Source of the DNA: Neobacillus vireti
Lineage (GTDB): Bacteria; Bacillota; Bacilli; Bacillales; Cytobacillaceae
Length of the DNA stretch: 64,000 bases
Assembly (NCBI RefSeq): GCF_001026695.1
Contig: NZ_LDNB01000014.1
Location: 94,183-158,182 of the forward strand
Direction: 5' to 3'
The position numbers and the translations under genes were made by a program. Below are positions 25,269 through 34,889 of this stretch, in pieces; within the stretch, counting starts at the first letter, position 1, and each line of letters starts with the position of its first letter. Below the pieces are notes generated by a model. The model saw nothing but the letters and a program-made list of their open reading frames with translations. It searched no databases and had not been told where the DNA came from.

Positions 25269-26279
25269 ATGAGAGTAGATTTTCATACACACATCATTCC
25301 AGAAGACATTCCCAACTTCGCAGAAAAATTTGGCGGCGAACGCTGGCCGACGCTCGAGAAAACATGTTCCTGCGGTGCAAATATTATGGTGGCCGGGAAG
25401 GTGTTCCGCGAAGTAACGCATCAGGTATGGGATCCTGAACAGCGAATCAAGGATATGGATGAAGAAGGTGTGGATATCCAGGTATTGTCACCTATTCCTG
25501 TGACATTCTCCTATTGGGCTGAGCCAGAAGCAGCGGAGGAAATGGCGAGAATTCAAAATGATTTTATCGCCGAAACCGTGAATAAGTATCCGGACCGCTT
25601 TATCGGGATTGGAACGGTTCCGCTCCAGGATGTGGAGGTTTCAATTCGCGAAATGGACCGTTGCATGCATGAGCTTGGATTAAAAGGCATCGAAATCGGG
25701 ACGAATATCAACGGTCAGAACCTCGATGATCCTGCTTTTACCAAGTTCTTTGAAATGGCGGAAAAATGGGAAGTTCCGTTGTTTGTACACCCATGGGAAA
25801 CATTAGGCAGAGAGCGGATGCCGCGCCATAATTTCATGTACACTGTCGGAATGCCGAGTGAAACAGCGCTTGCTGCCGCTAGTTTAATTTGCGGCGGTGT
25901 GATTGAAAAATTCCCTGGACTAAAAGTTTGTTTCGCTCATGGAGGCGGGTCATTCCCATATATATTACCGCGCCTTGATCAAGGATGGAAGGTATGGCCG
26001 CATTTAAGAGTTATAAATAAGCCGCCAAGCTATTATGCGAAGAACTTTTATTTTGATTCATTGAATTATGATCCCTTAAACATTAAATATTTAGTCGATC
26101 GTTTCGGTCATGAAAAAATTGTCATGGGATCTGATTATCCGTTTTTACTTAGGGAGATCCCGCCTGGAGAAGTTGTTGATCAAACTGTGGAGCTTACAGA
26201 AGAGCAAAAACAGGATATTTTAGGCAGAAATGCCCTTGCCTTTCTAAATATTGAAATAAAGGAAGAGGTTAAATCATGA
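25269..26279 (+). CDS. nbaD: 2-Amino-3-carboxymuconate-6-semialdehyde decarboxylase
   Basis: This 336-residue amidohydrolase-fold metalloenzyme decarboxylates ACMS to 2-aminomuconate semialdehyde, keeping it from cyclising to quinolinate. Predicted zinc ligands are His6 and His8 (DFHTH), His174 (FVHPWE) and Asp289 (GSDYPF), corresponding to the known ACMSD set. It is 28 bases after the dioxygenase with a GGAGGAGAAAGC site and overlaps the next gene by four bases (ATGA). Both the family and the role are well supported by the operon. Confidence 0.95.
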   Translation: MRVDFHTHIIPEDIPNFAEKFGGERWPTLEKTCSCGANIMVAGKVFREVTHQVWDPEQRIKDMDEEGVDIQVLSPIPVTFSYWAEPEAAEEMARIQNDFIAETVNKYPDRFIGIGTVPLQDVEVSIREMDRCMHELGLKGIEIGTNINGQNLDDPAFTKFFEMAEKWEVPLFVHPWETLGRERMPRHNFMYTVGMPSETALAAASLICGGVIEKFPGLKVCFAHGGGSFPYILPRLDQGWKVWPHLRVINKPPSYYAKNFYFDSLNYDPLNIKYLVDRFGHEKIVMGSDYPFLLREIPPGEVVDQTVELTEEQKQDILGRNALAFLNIEIKEEVKS

Positions 26280-26725
26280 GTACACCGGAAGAAAAGCTGG
26301 AAGAACTTGGGCTGGAGCTGCCGCCATTACGTCCTGCACATGGAGATTATGTCGGCTGTGTCAGAACGGGGAATCTGCTGTTCACCGCTGGTCAGGGTGT
26401 GGACCAATATCACGGCAAACTGGGCAGAGATTTAACAGTGGATGAAGGGTATTTAGCCGCCCAACAATCTATGTTAAACCTTTTAAGTGTTGTGAAAAAT
26501 GAAATTGGTGAATTAAGCAAGGTGAAGCAATTCGTCAAGGTACTTGGAATGGTCAATAGCACGGAAGAGTTTACCGACCAGCCGAAAGTCATGAACGGTG
26601 CATCTGATTTACTCATGAAGCTTTTTGGTGAAAAAGGGAAGCATGGTCGTTCAGCGGTGGGAATGGCGCAATTACCGAACAATACCGCAATTGAAATTGA
26701 GATGATTCTTGAGATCGAGGAATAG
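26276..26725 (+). CDS. nbaF: 2-Aminomuconate deaminase, RidA family
   Basis: This 149-residue RidA/YjgF-family protein fits the deaminases that turn 2-aminomuconate into 4-oxalocrotonate in 2-nitrobenzoate and tryptophan degradation. Family features include VGCVRTGNLLFTAGQG at the N-terminal side and VGMAQLPNNTAIEIEMI at the C terminus. Its ATG overlaps the decarboxylase stop. A general enamine deaminase role is possible from sequence alone, but position between ACMSD and the semialdehyde dehydrogenase makes the specific call likely. Confidence 0.9.
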   Translation: MSTPEEKLEELGLELPPLRPAHGDYVGCVRTGNLLFTAGQGVDQYHGKLGRDLTVDEGYLAAQQSMLNLLSVVKNEIGELSKVKQFVKVLGMVNSTEEFTDQPKVMNGASDLLMKLFGEKGKHGRSAVGMAQLPNNTAIEIEMILEIEE

Positions 26726-26736
26726 GAGGAACAGGT

Positions 26737-28206
26737 GTGGCGAAAGAATTAGTAGCTGAAAATACCATCATTCAAGACGCGAAGCTTTTTATCAATGGGG
26801 AGTATCGGGACGCACTCTCAGGGGAAACGTTTGACTCCCTTAATCCTGCCACAAATAGCAAGCATGCATCGGTTGCCAATGGCGGAGTAGAGGATGCCAA
26901 GCTTGCCATCGATGTGGCCCAGCGCACGTTTGCGAGCGGGATTTGGAGCAAGATGCCTGTCGAAGAACGATCCAAGATCCTCTGCCGGATGGCTGATTTA
27001 ATAATGGAAAATGTCGATCGGCTGGCCCTTGTTGAAACGTTAGATGTCGGAAAGCCGATTAAGGAAAGCCGCGGATTTGATATCCCCCGTGCAGCCCAAA
27101 ACTTCCGCTTTTTCGCAGAGATGGCGAAATACATGGTACACGAACACTATGATATGAGCCATTATATGTCCTATGTCCAGTATGCGCCTGCGGGTGTCAC
27201 CAGTTTAATCATTCCGTGGAATCTGCCATTCATGCAAATGACGTGGAAAGCATCTGCTGCATTGGCGGCAGGGAACACTGTCGTGGTGAAACCGGCATCT
27301 TATACGCCATTAAGTGCCGTTTTACTTGGCGAAATTGCCAATGAAGCCGGATTGCCGCCTGGTGTCCTGAATATCATCACCGGCCCGGGAAGTTCGGTTG
27401 GGACTGTGATGGCGTCGCATCCATCGGTACGGAGAATTTCATTTGTTGGCGAGTCCAATACAGGAAAAACAGTAATGCGCAATGCTGCTGAAAACTTAAT
27501 TCCTGTTTCATTGGAGCTTGGCGGTAAATCGGCAAATATCGTCTTTGAAGATGCGGACTTGGATGAAGCGGTTGCTGGTTCGATTGAAGCGATTTTCCGC
27601 AACCAGGGTGAAATTTGTTTAGCCGGTTCGCGCATCCTTGTTCAAGAAAAGGTATATGACCAATTTTTAGATAAATATGTTGCTGCTGTGAGGAACATTA
27701 AAGTCGGCGATCCGACCGACGAGTCTACAGATATGGGTGCGCTCGTATCGAAGGGGCATTTACAATCGGTTGATGAATACGTACAAATCGGGCTAGCCGA
27801 GGGAGCAAAGCTTGCCCACGGTGGTAAGCGCGTTGCCGGACTTACAGAAGGAAACTTCTATGAGCCGACTGTTCTCTATGATGTAAGTAATAAAATGCGG
27901 GTTGCCCAGGAAGAAATCTTCGGACCTGTACCAGTGATCATTCCCTTTAAAACGGAAGAAGAGGCGATTCAAATCGCCAATGATTCCATTTACGGTTTGG
28001 CGGGTGTTGTGTGGACAAATGACTTGAGACGGGCGCATCGTGTGACCTCCCAAGTGCATTCCGGCTTATTATGGGTGAACTGCTGGTACGTCCGCGACCT
28101 GCGCACGCCATTCGGCGGAGCCAAAGCAAGCGGCATCGGCCGTGAAGGCGGACGCCACAGCTTCGATTTCTACACAGAAGCAAAGACGATTACAATGAAG
28201 AAATAA
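26737..28206 (+). CDS. nbaE: 2-Aminomuconate semialdehyde dehydrogenase
   Basis: This 489-residue aldehyde dehydrogenase has Glu260 in LELGGKSA and catalytic Cys294 in GEICLAGSR. It should oxidise 2-aminomuconate semialdehyde to 2-aminomuconate with NAD. The start is GTG after AATAGGAGGAACAG, 11 bases behind the deaminase gene. It is the last gene of the operon. The G+C content here is visibly higher than in the flanking intergenic DNA. A 2-hydroxymuconate semialdehyde dehydrogenase has the same fold, but the operon decides in favour of the amino compound. Confidence 0.92.
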   Translation: MAKELVAENTIIQDAKLFINGEYRDALSGETFDSLNPATNSKHASVANGGVEDAKLAIDVAQRTFASGIWSKMPVEERSKILCRMADLIMENVDRLALVETLDVGKPIKESRGFDIPRAAQNFRFFAEMAKYMVHEHYDMSHYMSYVQYAPAGVTSLIIPWNLPFMQMTWKASAALAAGNTVVVKPASYTPLSAVLLGEIANEAGLPPGVLNIITGPGSSVGTVMASHPSVRRISFVGESNTGKTVMRNAAENLIPVSLELGGKSANIVFEDADLDEAVAGSIEAIFRNQGEICLAGSRILVQEKVYDQFLDKYVAAVRNIKVGDPTDESTDMGALVSKGHLQSVDEYVQIGLAEGAKLAHGGKRVAGLTEGNFYEPTVLYDVSNKMRVAQEEIFGPVPVIIPFKTEEEAIQIANDSIYGLAGVVWTNDLRRAHRVTSQVHSGLLWVNCWYVRDLRTPFGGAKASGIGREGGRHSFDFYTEAKTITMKK

Positions 28207-28346
28207 CGTTTGTTTGGTTACGTACGGGCCCTTTCGATGCGCTAATAAATGGCTGAGAATCGACGATAAATAGGTTCTCTTACCTTGACAAATTCTAGTG
28301 GTTCAGGTAAAATCAGAGCATAATTTAATAGGACCTCACTTTTGCT
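28207..28346. other. Intergenic before the lysine riboswitch
   Basis: No gene is seen. TTGACA at 28286 followed after 17 bases by GTAAAATC-type sequence may be the promoter of the riboswitch transcript. Confidence 0.4.
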
Positions 28347-28526
28347 AGTGAGGTAGAGGCGCGGTATTTATTAGTCTTTAGTGGAGTTTGAGAAGCTATG
28401 ATTCTAAAGAGAAGGAAATGTCGCCGAAGCTTGTAATATTCTCAGTATTACTTGCTGGGTCTGCAGTGAAGAATTGCAGGACTGTCTCAATAAACGTCCC
28501 GGTTTATTGAGTTGTGCTATCTCATT
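28347..28526 (+). promoter_or_regulatory. Lysine riboswitch (L box) aptamer
   Basis: The sequence matches the conserved parts of the lysine aptamer in order: GTGAGGTAGAGGCGCG at the 5' side of P1, GAGAAGG, TCGCCGAAGC, GCTGGGTCTGCA, GGACTGTC, and closing GCTATCTCA that pairs back to TGAGGTAG. It lies upstream of a terminator and the amino acid ABC importer, so lysine should shut the importer off. An extra hairpin, CCTCAC against GTGAGG (28334-28354), overlaps the 5' strand of P1 and may be part of the switch. Confidence 0.93.
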
Positions 28527-28564
28527 TGGGGAAAGAAGAGGACTTTAGGGTAATTGTATATAAC

Positions 28565-28596
28565 GAGACCTGAGTTTACCTCAGGTCTCTTTTTAT
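28565..28596 (+). terminator. Riboswitch-controlled terminator
   Basis: GAGACCTGAG and CTCAGGTCTC form a perfect stem with a 5-base loop, followed by TTTTTATT. It is placed between the lysine aptamer and the importer genes, as in transcription-attenuating L boxes. Confidence 0.9.
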
Positions 28597-28675
28597 TGTA
28601 CAAATTGCCTGAAAAAACATACTTGTTGCCTTGCAGGAGGCAGAATTTTTTTGAAAAAAGAGGAGGAGAAATGTA

Positions 28676-29515
28676 ATGAAAAGAAAAAAATTATCATTTT
28701 TAATAGCAATCTCTTTAACTATGATGCTGTTATTATCAGCATGTGGTACGAGTGATTCAGGAGATAAAGGGGCAGCGGAGAAAGAAACGTTTAAGGTGGG
28801 TCTTGAAGCGGGGTATGCACCATTTAACTGGACGCAATCGAGTGATGCCAATGGCGGTGTTAAAATTGATGGCAATGCGGAATACGCTGGCGGATATGAT
28901 GTAGAAATCGCCAAAAAAATTGCCGATGGCTTAGGGAAAAAGTTAGTGATTGTGAAAACAGAATGGGACGGGCTTGTTCCGTCGTTAACTTCTGGAAAAA
29001 TTGATGCCATCATCGCCGGAATGTCACCAACTGCTGAGCGCAAAGAGACGATTGACTTCACAGACAACTATTATAAATCGAATTTAGTGATGGTTGTGAA
29101 AAAAGGCGGAAAATTCGATGGAGCTTCTTCCATTCAAGATTTCAAAGGAGCAAAGATATCAGCTCAATTGAATACCTTCCACTACTCGGTCATTGACCAG
29201 ATAAAAGGGGTAAATAAGCAGCCGGCGATGGATAACTTCCCGGCAATGAGGGTGGCCCTTGAGTCGGGCGTCATTGATGGATATGTTTCCGAACGCCCAG
29301 AAGGTATAAGTGCTCAGTCCGCTAACGAAAAGTATAAAATGATCGAATTTAATGACGGCTTTAAAACATCGGATGATGATACCGCGATCGCTGTCGGCGT
29401 TGCGAAAAACAGTAAATTAACGGATAAAATTAATAAAATCTTATCGGGAATTTCAGAAGATGAACAGACCAGCATTATGGATGCTGCTATTAAAAATCAA
29501 CCGTCAGCCCAATAA
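28676..29515 (+). CDS. Lysine-type ABC importer, substrate-binding lipoprotein
   Basis: This 279-residue family 3 extracellular solute-binding protein has a lipoprotein signal peptide with LSAC; Cys22 would be lipidated. The mature domain shows AGYAPFNW, GYDVEIAKKIADGLGKKL and AGMSPTAERKETIDFT, typical of polar amino acid binders. The ATG follows AGAGGAGGAGAAATGTA. The lysine riboswitch upstream makes lysine the most likely ligand. It is followed by a small hairpin and the permease and ATPase genes. Confidence 0.92.
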   Translation: MKRKKLSFLIAISLTMMLLLSACGTSDSGDKGAAEKETFKVGLEAGYAPFNWTQSSDANGGVKIDGNAEYAGGYDVEIAKKIADGLGKKLVIVKTEWDGLVPSLTSGKIDAIIAGMSPTAERKETIDFTDNYYKSNLVMVVKKGGKFDGASSIQDFKGAKISAQLNTFHYSVIDQIKGVNKQPAMDNFPAMRVALESGVIDGYVSERPEGISAQSANEKYKMIEFNDGFKTSDDDTAIAVGVAKNSKLTDKINKILSGISEDEQTSIMDAAIKNQPSAQ

Positions 29516-29524
29516 TGATGAGGG

Positions 29525-29559
29525 AAAAACCGGGTGCATTCACTTGCATTCGGTTTTAT
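29525..29559 (+). terminator. Weak hairpin between binding protein and permease
   Basis: AAAACCG-GG-TGCA pairs with TGCA-TT-CGGTTTT. Such partial terminators often lower permease expression relative to the binding protein. Confidence 0.5.
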
Positions 29560-29592
29560 CCTTTCTAAGTTTTTTAAAAAAGGAGAACAAAT

Positions 29593-30375
29593 ATGACTTT
29601 TGATTGGGTAATAAAAATTGTTTCAAACAATTGGCCTATGTTCCTTCGCGGTGCGGGGATTACGCTGTTAATTGCCATTATTGGTACGATTTTAGGTTCC
29701 CTTATTGGCCTTATAATAGGGGTTATTCGAACGATTCCGATGCCTGAACGAGGAGTAAAAAGAATTTTCCTTAAACTAATCAATGCAATTCTTTCGATCT
29801 ATATTGAGGTATTCCGCGGAACACCGATGATTGTCCAAGCAATGGTCATTTTCTATGGTTCAGCGTTAGCGTTCGGTATGGATATGAACCGAATTTACGC
29901 GGCGATCTTAATCGTATCGATTAATACCGGGGCCTATATGTCGGAAATCATTCGCGGTGGGATTATTTCAATTGATAAGGGACAGTATGAAGCAGCACAG
30001 GCGATTGGAATGAATCATTTTCAAACGATGAAGAATGTGGTCTTGCCGCAGGTGATTCGCAATATCTTGCCGGCAACAGGTAATGAGTTTGTGATTAATA
30101 TTAAGGACACGTCCGTGCTTAATGTTATTTCTGTTACAGAGTTATTTTTCCAGACGAAATCAATCGCTGGGAATAACTTCAGGTATTTTGAATCGTTTTT
30201 CATTGCTTGCGTGCTTTATTTTATTATGACGTTTACCGTGACGCGCATTCTCCGCTACATCGAAAAGAAATTAGACGGACCGGATAATTATATGATGTAT
30301 GCTAATCAAATGCAGGTGGAGACACCTGAAAATATGCTGCAGAGAACAAAAAATGGTCCTGGTCAGAACTTTTAG
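29593..30375 (+). CDS. Lysine-type ABC importer, permease
   Basis: This 260-residue HisM/GlnP-type permease has about five membrane segments and the cytoplasmic loop EAAQAIGMNHFQTMKNVVLP, which contacts the ATPase. The N-terminal FLRGAGITLLIAIIGT segment is the usual family start. The ATG follows AAAAGGAGAACAAAT. It works as a homodimer in this family, consistent with a single permease gene. Confidence 0.92.
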   Translation: MTFDWVIKIVSNNWPMFLRGAGITLLIAIIGTILGSLIGLIIGVIRTIPMPERGVKRIFLKLINAILSIYIEVFRGTPMIVQAMVIFYGSALAFGMDMNRIYAAILIVSINTGAYMSEIIRGGIISIDKGQYEAAQAIGMNHFQTMKNVVLPQVIRNILPATGNEFVINIKDTSVLNVISVTELFFQTKSIAGNNFRYFESFFIACVLYFIMTFTVTRILRYIEKKLDGPDNYMMYANQMQVETPENMLQRTKNGPGQNF

Positions 30376-30393
30376 GTAAAGGAGGGGTATCAA

Positions 30394-31137
30394 ATGGAAA
30401 AGGTTGTTGAGATTCAGCACTTAAGTAAATCTTTTGGGAGCCATGAAGTATTAAAGGATATTAATTTCACCGTCAATAAAGGGGAAGTTGTTTGTATTAT
30501 TGGCTCATCCGGCTCAGGGAAATCAACACTTCTTCGCTGTGTTAATCTTTTGGAAAAACCGAGTGGCGGCCAAATCATCTATCAGGGAGAGAACATTTTA
30601 GATAATAAGCATGATATTACCGCATACCGGACAAAATTAGGGATGGTTTTCCAGCAATTCAATTTATTTAATAACCATAATGTGTTAAACAACTGTACTG
30701 TTGGACAAATGAAAGTGTTAAAGCGTTCCCGTGAAGATGCCGAAAAAGTGGCAATGAAATATTTGCAAGTTGTCGGTATGGATCAATATGTGAATGCAAA
30801 GCCGAAACAATTATCCGGCGGGCAAAAGCAGCGTGTCGCCATTGCCAGAGCACTTTCAATGGAGCCGGATGTAATGTTATTTGATGAACCAACATCAGCG
30901 CTGGACCCAGAAATGGTGGGAGAGGTTCTTAAAGTAATGAAGGAGCTCGCTAGCAGTGGCCTCACAATGTTAATCGTCACCCATGAAATGGGATTCGCAA
31001 AAGAAGTATCAGACCGTGTTGTGTTTATGGACAAAGGTGTGATTGCGGAAGAGGGAAGTCCTGAACAAATCTTCAATCAGCCAACCCAAGAGCGCACGAA
31101 AGAATTTTTAAAACGCACACTGACCCAAACAGTTTAG
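30394..31137 (+). CDS. Lysine-type ABC importer, ATPase
   Basis: This 247-residue ATPase has a Walker [11 protein letters not shown]-loop VFQQFNLF, signature LSGGQKQR, Walker [14 protein letters not shown] and a switch histidine in VTHEMG. It energises the upstream permease. The ATG follows AAAGGAGGGGTATCAA. It belongs to the polar amino acid ATPase group (GlnQ/ArtP). It is followed by a GTGCCAC/GTGGCAC hairpin at about 31147-31165. Confidence 0.93.
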   Translation: MEKVVEIQHLSKSFGSHEVLKDINFTVNKGEVVCIIGSSGSGKSTLLRCVNLLEKPSGGQIIYQGENILDNKHDITAYRTKLGMVFQQFNLFNNHNVLNNCTVGQMKVLKRSREDAEKVAMKYLQVVGMDQYVNAKPKQLSGGQKQRVAIARALSMEPDVMLFDEPTSALDPEMVGEVLKVMKELASSGLTMLIVTHEMGFAKEVSDRVVFMDKGVIAEEGSPEQIFNQPTQERTKEFLKRTLTQTV

Positions 31138-31245
31138 TGGGAGTGCCACGGCTTGTGGCACTTCTGCTAAGTAACAATCTATTTTTTAAAAAGGGAAAAC
31201 GTTCTGGAATACAGCCCACCTCCCCTATTTATAGATTAAATAACC

Positions 31246-31282
31246 AAAAACCACCCTTTTGTTCATGTAAGGGTGGTTTTTC
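31246..31282. terminator. Bidirectional terminator between the two ABC operons
   Basis: AAAAACCACCCTT and AAGGGTGGTTTTT form a 13-base stem with A and T runs on both sides, serving the convergent importer operons. Confidence 0.88.
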
Positions 31283-31307
31283 ATTTCTTCAATCTTTCGT
31301 TCTATTT

Positions 31308-32111
31308 TTAGATAATTTTCTTACGCAAGTATCCAGAAATAAGATCGATTAAGGTAACCATGACAATTATCCCTAAGAGGATAATGCCTACACGATTCCA
31401 GTTTCTGGAGGTTAGGGCGAAAATAAGCGGAGTACCTATTCCGCCGGCTCCAATGACACCAAGAATGGTTGCTGACCGAACATTAATTTCAAAACGATAG
31501 AGAGTATAGGATAGAAATCCGGGAATAACCTGAGGGAGTACCGCAAACCATAGGATTTGGAAACGGTTAGCCCCTGTTGCTAATAAAGCCTCGGCAGGGC
31601 CTAGGTCCATATTTTCAATTTCCTCAGAGAATAGCTTTCCTAGCATCCCAATGGAATGGAGCCCTAATGCTAATACGCCGGCAAATGATCCTGGACCAAC
31701 TGCTTTAATAAACATGATGGCCATCACGAGCTCAGGAAATGTTCGAATGAAACTAAGAGAAAATTTCCCCGTGCCTGAAAGGGTATGCCCTTTGCTCATG
31801 TTGCGAGCAGCCCAAAAGGAAAAAGGAATGCATAATAGAGCAGAAATAAATGTACCTAAAACCGCAATCGCTAGCGTATCGAGTAAGCCGTGAAGTAAAT
31901 CTTCCCCGCCGGGCTCAGATACAAAACTCCAATCTGGGTGAAAAAGTCCGTTAAAAATAGCTTTAGATATTTGCCCAGCCGTTGGTTTTATTTCGGGAAC
32001 CCCCATACCGGCAAAGGCCCAAATGTAAATAAGAGCGAGGACAAGATAAACACTCCAGAGCCCAATGCGATTTTTCTTACGTCTAGGAATCTTTCTAGTT
32101 GCTGTGTTCAT
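31308..32111 (-). CDS. phnE: PhnE-type ABC permease 1
   Basis: This 267-residue permease has five or six membrane spans and the PhnE-typical end (YRFEINVRSATILGVIGAGGIG). It is the last gene of a PhnC-PhnE-PhnE set and its start overlaps the previous stop by four bases. It is homologous to the second permease but divergent, suggesting a heterodimeric channel. The family imports phosphonates, phosphite or other phosphorus compounds; the actual substrate is not set by sequence. Confidence 0.9.
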   Translation of the reverse strand: MNTATRKIPRRKKNRIGLWSVYLVLALIYIWAFAGMGVPEIKPTAGQISKAIFNGLFHPDWSFVSEPGGEDLLHGLLDTLAIAVLGTFISALLCIPFSFWAARNMSKGHTLSGTGKFSLSFIRTFPELVMAIMFIKAVGPGSFAGVLALGLHSIGMLGKLFSEEIENMDLGPAEALLATGANRFQILWFAVLPQVIPGFLSYTLYRFEINVRSATILGVIGAGGIGTPLIFALTSRNWNRVGIILLGIIVMVTLIDLISGYLRKKII

Positions 32112-32899
32112 AATAACTTCTCCCGTAATTTCGTACTGATATAGTCAATGATTAACACGACAACTAATGTATAGACAATGATGGAGCTTGCTTTATCGTA
32201 TTCAAGAAATCCGAGCGTTTTATTGTAAAATAATCCAATTCCGCCTGCACCAACAAGTCCTAATACGGCAGCTGCCCGTACATTAATTTCAAACGTGTAT
32301 AATACATAGGAAATAAAATGGGCTTGTATTTGGGGAATGATCCCAAACACAATAAGTTGAATTTTATTCGCTCCGACTGAAATCATCGCTTCGAGCGGCC
32401 CAGGGTCGATGGATTCAATCGATTCATAGGTTAATTTTGCAATTAAACCAATCGAAAAAACGGTTAATGCCAAAATACCAGGTAACGCTCCGAGTCCAAA
32501 GATTGCAACAAAAATGGAGGCTAGTAGTAAATCAGGAACAGTCCGAATTAAATTTAGGATGAAACGTGCCGGATAAAAGATCCATGAATTTTGAACAATA
32601 TTACTAGCTGAAAAAAGAGCAACTGGAATTGAAATAATCGCGCCAAACGTCGTTCCGATCACAGCCATCCGAATCGTTTCCAGCATCGCCCCGGTTATTT
32701 TATCAAAATAACTCCAGTTGGGAGGAATCATTTGTGTTAACAAATCCAACATATTGGGAAATCCAATTATGAACTCGCTTAAGGATGACTCGGTATTCAC
32801 AGAACTTCCCCAAAGAAGTAAGAGGACTAGTATGGCTGTCAGATATCCTTTTATTTTACTGGGAGGTTGAGGTACCCCTTTTTTCTGCGCTTGAATCAT
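32108..32899 (-). CDS. phnE: PhnE-type ABC permease 2
   Basis: This 263-residue permease contains [37 protein letters not shown] and [20 protein letters not shown]. Its start overlaps the ATPase stop (ATGA) and its stop overlaps the start of the other permease, so the three are translationally coupled. Confidence 0.9.
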   Translation of the reverse strand: MIQAQKKGVPQPPSKIKGYLTAILVLLLLWGSSVNTESSLSEFIIGFPNMLDLLTQMIPPNWSYFDKITGAMLETIRMAVIGTTFGAIISIPVALFSASNIVQNSWIFYPARFILNLIRTVPDLLLASIFVAIFGLGALPGILALTVFSIGLIAKLTYESIESIDPGPLEAMISVGANKIQLIVFGIIPQIQAHFISYVLYTFEINVRAAAVLGLVGAGGIGLFYNKTLGFLEYDKASSIIVYTLVVVLIIDYISTKLREKLL

Positions 32900-33690
32900 A
32901 GAACTGCCGCTCCTAATAACTCGTCTTTATGAATGGGACGGCCATAAATTTCAGAAAATGTTTCATCCGTTGCCCATGCTACAGGTCCATCAAAAACAAC
33001 CTCGCCAGCTCGCATCCCAATAATTCTTGTCGCATATTCTTTGGCTAGATCAACGTGATGAAGGTTCACGATGGTGGTAATCCCTAATTCCTTGTTGATT
33101 CTTCTTAAGTCATCCATTACCTGTTTTGTTGTTAGAGGATCCAGAGAAGCTACCGGTTCATCGGCCAATATTATTTTTGCTTCTTGAGCTAACGCGCGGG
33201 CAATGGAAACTCGCTGCTGCTGACCGCCTGATAACTGATCTGCCCGGGTATAAGCTTTATCTAAAATATTCACACGTTCGAGTGCATCAAAGGCTAGATT
33301 TTCATCTTCTTTAGGGAATAATCCGAAAACGGTTCGTAATGTGGAGTGATATCCCACTCGTCCGGATAATACATTTCTTAGTACAGTAGACCTCTTTACT
33401 AAATTAAAACTTTGAAAAATCATCCCGATATCGCGGCGAATTCTTCTTAAGGCGGCTCCTTTTGCATGTGTAATCGACTTGCCGTCAATTAAGATTTCTC
33501 CCTCGGAAATTTCTGCTAATCTATTTATTGAGCGTAGTAACGTTGACTTACCTGCACCAGATAATCCAACCACCACTACAAACTCACCATTTTCAATTTT
33601 TAAGTTAATATTACGTAATCCTTTCACACCGTTAGGATATGTCTTGGAGACATTTTTAAATTCAATCATTTCTTTACCAACTTTCTTCAT
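32896..33690 (-). CDS. phnC: PhnC-type ABC ATPase
   Basis: This ATPase (up to 264 residues) has Walker [11 protein letters not shown]-loop IFQSFNLV, signature LSGGQQQR, Walker [14 protein letters not shown] and the PhnC-typical [17 protein letters not shown]. The start is uncertain: a second in-frame ATG at 33669 ([14 protein letters not shown]) fits the family start better, but neither has a strong ribosome binding site. A hairpin separates it from phnD. Confidence 0.9.
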   Translation of the reverse strand: MKKVGKEMIEFKNVSKTYPNGVKGLRNINLKIENGEFVVVVGLSGAGKSTLLRSINRLAEISEGEILIDGKSITHAKGAALRRIRRDIGMIFQSFNLVKRSTVLRNVLSGRVGYHSTLRTVFGLFPKEDENLAFDALERVNILDKAYTRADQLSGGQQQRVSIARALAQEAKIILADEPVASLDPLTTKQVMDDLRRINKELGITTIVNLHHVDLAKEYATRIIGMRAGEVVFDGPVAWATDETFSEIYGRPIHKDELLGAAVL

Positions 33691-33729
33691 TTGATATCAA
33701 TCTGGTTGAGAACGAAAAGGAAATAGGTA

Positions 33730-33763
33730 AAAAAACCAAGCCAGTAAATGAAGACTTACTGGC
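33730..33763 (-). terminator. Partial terminator between phnD and phnC
   Basis: GCCAGTAA and TTACTGGC form a perfect stem, followed on the minus strand by TTGGTTTTTT. It would lower transporter expression relative to the binding protein. Confidence 0.65.
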
Positions 33764-33794
33764 TCGAATCATATTAACCATGGAAACTATTTAT

Positions 33795-34727
33795 CTACTC
33801 TGTTTTTACTTTTTTAGCATAATCACGTACGATATCAAACACTTTATCGTCAGATGGTGTATAGCCTTCATGGGAGTATATATCTTTAATAATTTGGTGT
33901 CCTTCTGTATCTTTTCCGATTTCAACAAATGCATCTTGAATCTTTTTCACCCATTCTTCATTCATGTCTGTACGAACAGAAATGGTGTCATTAGGGATTT
34001 TTTCAGTGAACTTAAGTGCCTTTGTATCTTCAAATACTTTTGGATAATCCTTTTTTACGATATTACGGGCATCTTGGAAAATAACGGCTGCATCGACATC
34101 ACCATTAAGAAGGGCAATGACAGCTTGGTCGTGACCTTTCACCGTTACTCCTTGAACATCTTTAATTGGATCAATTCCGGCATCCAATAAAGAGGCTGCA
34201 GGCCATACATATCCAGCTGAAGAAGTTACGTCTTGGAAGGCAATCTTTTTACCTTTTAGGTCTTTAATATCATTGATGTTAGAATTTTTTTTCACAATAA
34301 ACATGGATTTATAGAAGTCTACTAAATCTTGAGTAGGCTGACCCGTTTGATTATCTACGCCAAACCGCTGTGCTTGAAGTAACACGTTTGCTGCCCCTTT
34401 TTCATGCGCCAACACATAGGCAGTCGGCGGTAAGAAGCCGATATCTACTTTTTTGGAAGCCATTGCTTCAATGATTGTATTATAATCCGTGGAAACACTC
34501 ACTTTTACAGGAATGCCTAGTTTATCACTTAATAGCTTTTCTAACGGTTTCGCTTTTGCTTCTAACGTATCAGCATTTTGTGATGGTACGAATTGGACGG
34601 TTAGAGTTTCAGGTGCATATGAAGCATTTTTAGCCGAAGCATCTTTTGAACTGCCGCAACCACTTAAAATGCCTGCTGCAAGAGTTAATGACATGCCGAT
34701 TGCTGCTAATCTTTTTCCTTTGAACAT
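33795..34727 (-). CDS. phnD: PhnD-type substrate-binding lipoprotein
   Basis: This 310-residue phosphate/phosphonate-type periplasmic-binding family protein has a lipoprotein signal ending ILSGC. Motifs include VQFVPSQNADTLEAKAKPLE and the binding-site stretch QDVTSSAGYVWPA. The ATG at 34727 follows GGAGGTTTCACAG; an ATG at 34742 overlaps that site and is rejected. It heads the PhnDCEE operon. No C-P lyase, phosphonatase or phosphite dehydrogenase gene is in the window. Confidence 0.92.
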   Translation of the reverse strand: MFKGKRLAAIGMSLTLAAGILSGCGSSKDASAKNASYAPETLTVQFVPSQNADTLEAKAKPLEKLLSDKLGIPVKVSVSTDYNTIIEAMASKKVDIGFLPPTAYVLAHEKGAANVLLQAQRFGVDNQTGQPTQDLVDFYKSMFIVKKNSNINDIKDLKGKKIAFQDVTSSAGYVWPAASLLDAGIDPIKDVQGVTVKGHDQAVIALLNGDVDAAVIFQDARNIVKKDYPKVFEDTKALKFTEKIPNDTISVRTDMNEEWVKKIQDAFVEIGKDTEGHQIIKDIYSHEGYTPSDDKVFDIVRDYAKKVKTE

Positions 34728-34889
34728 CTGTGAAACCTCCATGTAAAAAATTTTTATGATTACAAAAGGAATAGTACCATGATAGTGCAGCTGTTTTATG
34801 TTAAGAAACAGTAAACTTTGTAAATTATTGTTTGTTCATTTCGTTTTACTAGTATAATGATGTTGAATAAGCTGAAAGGAAGTTAGAAG

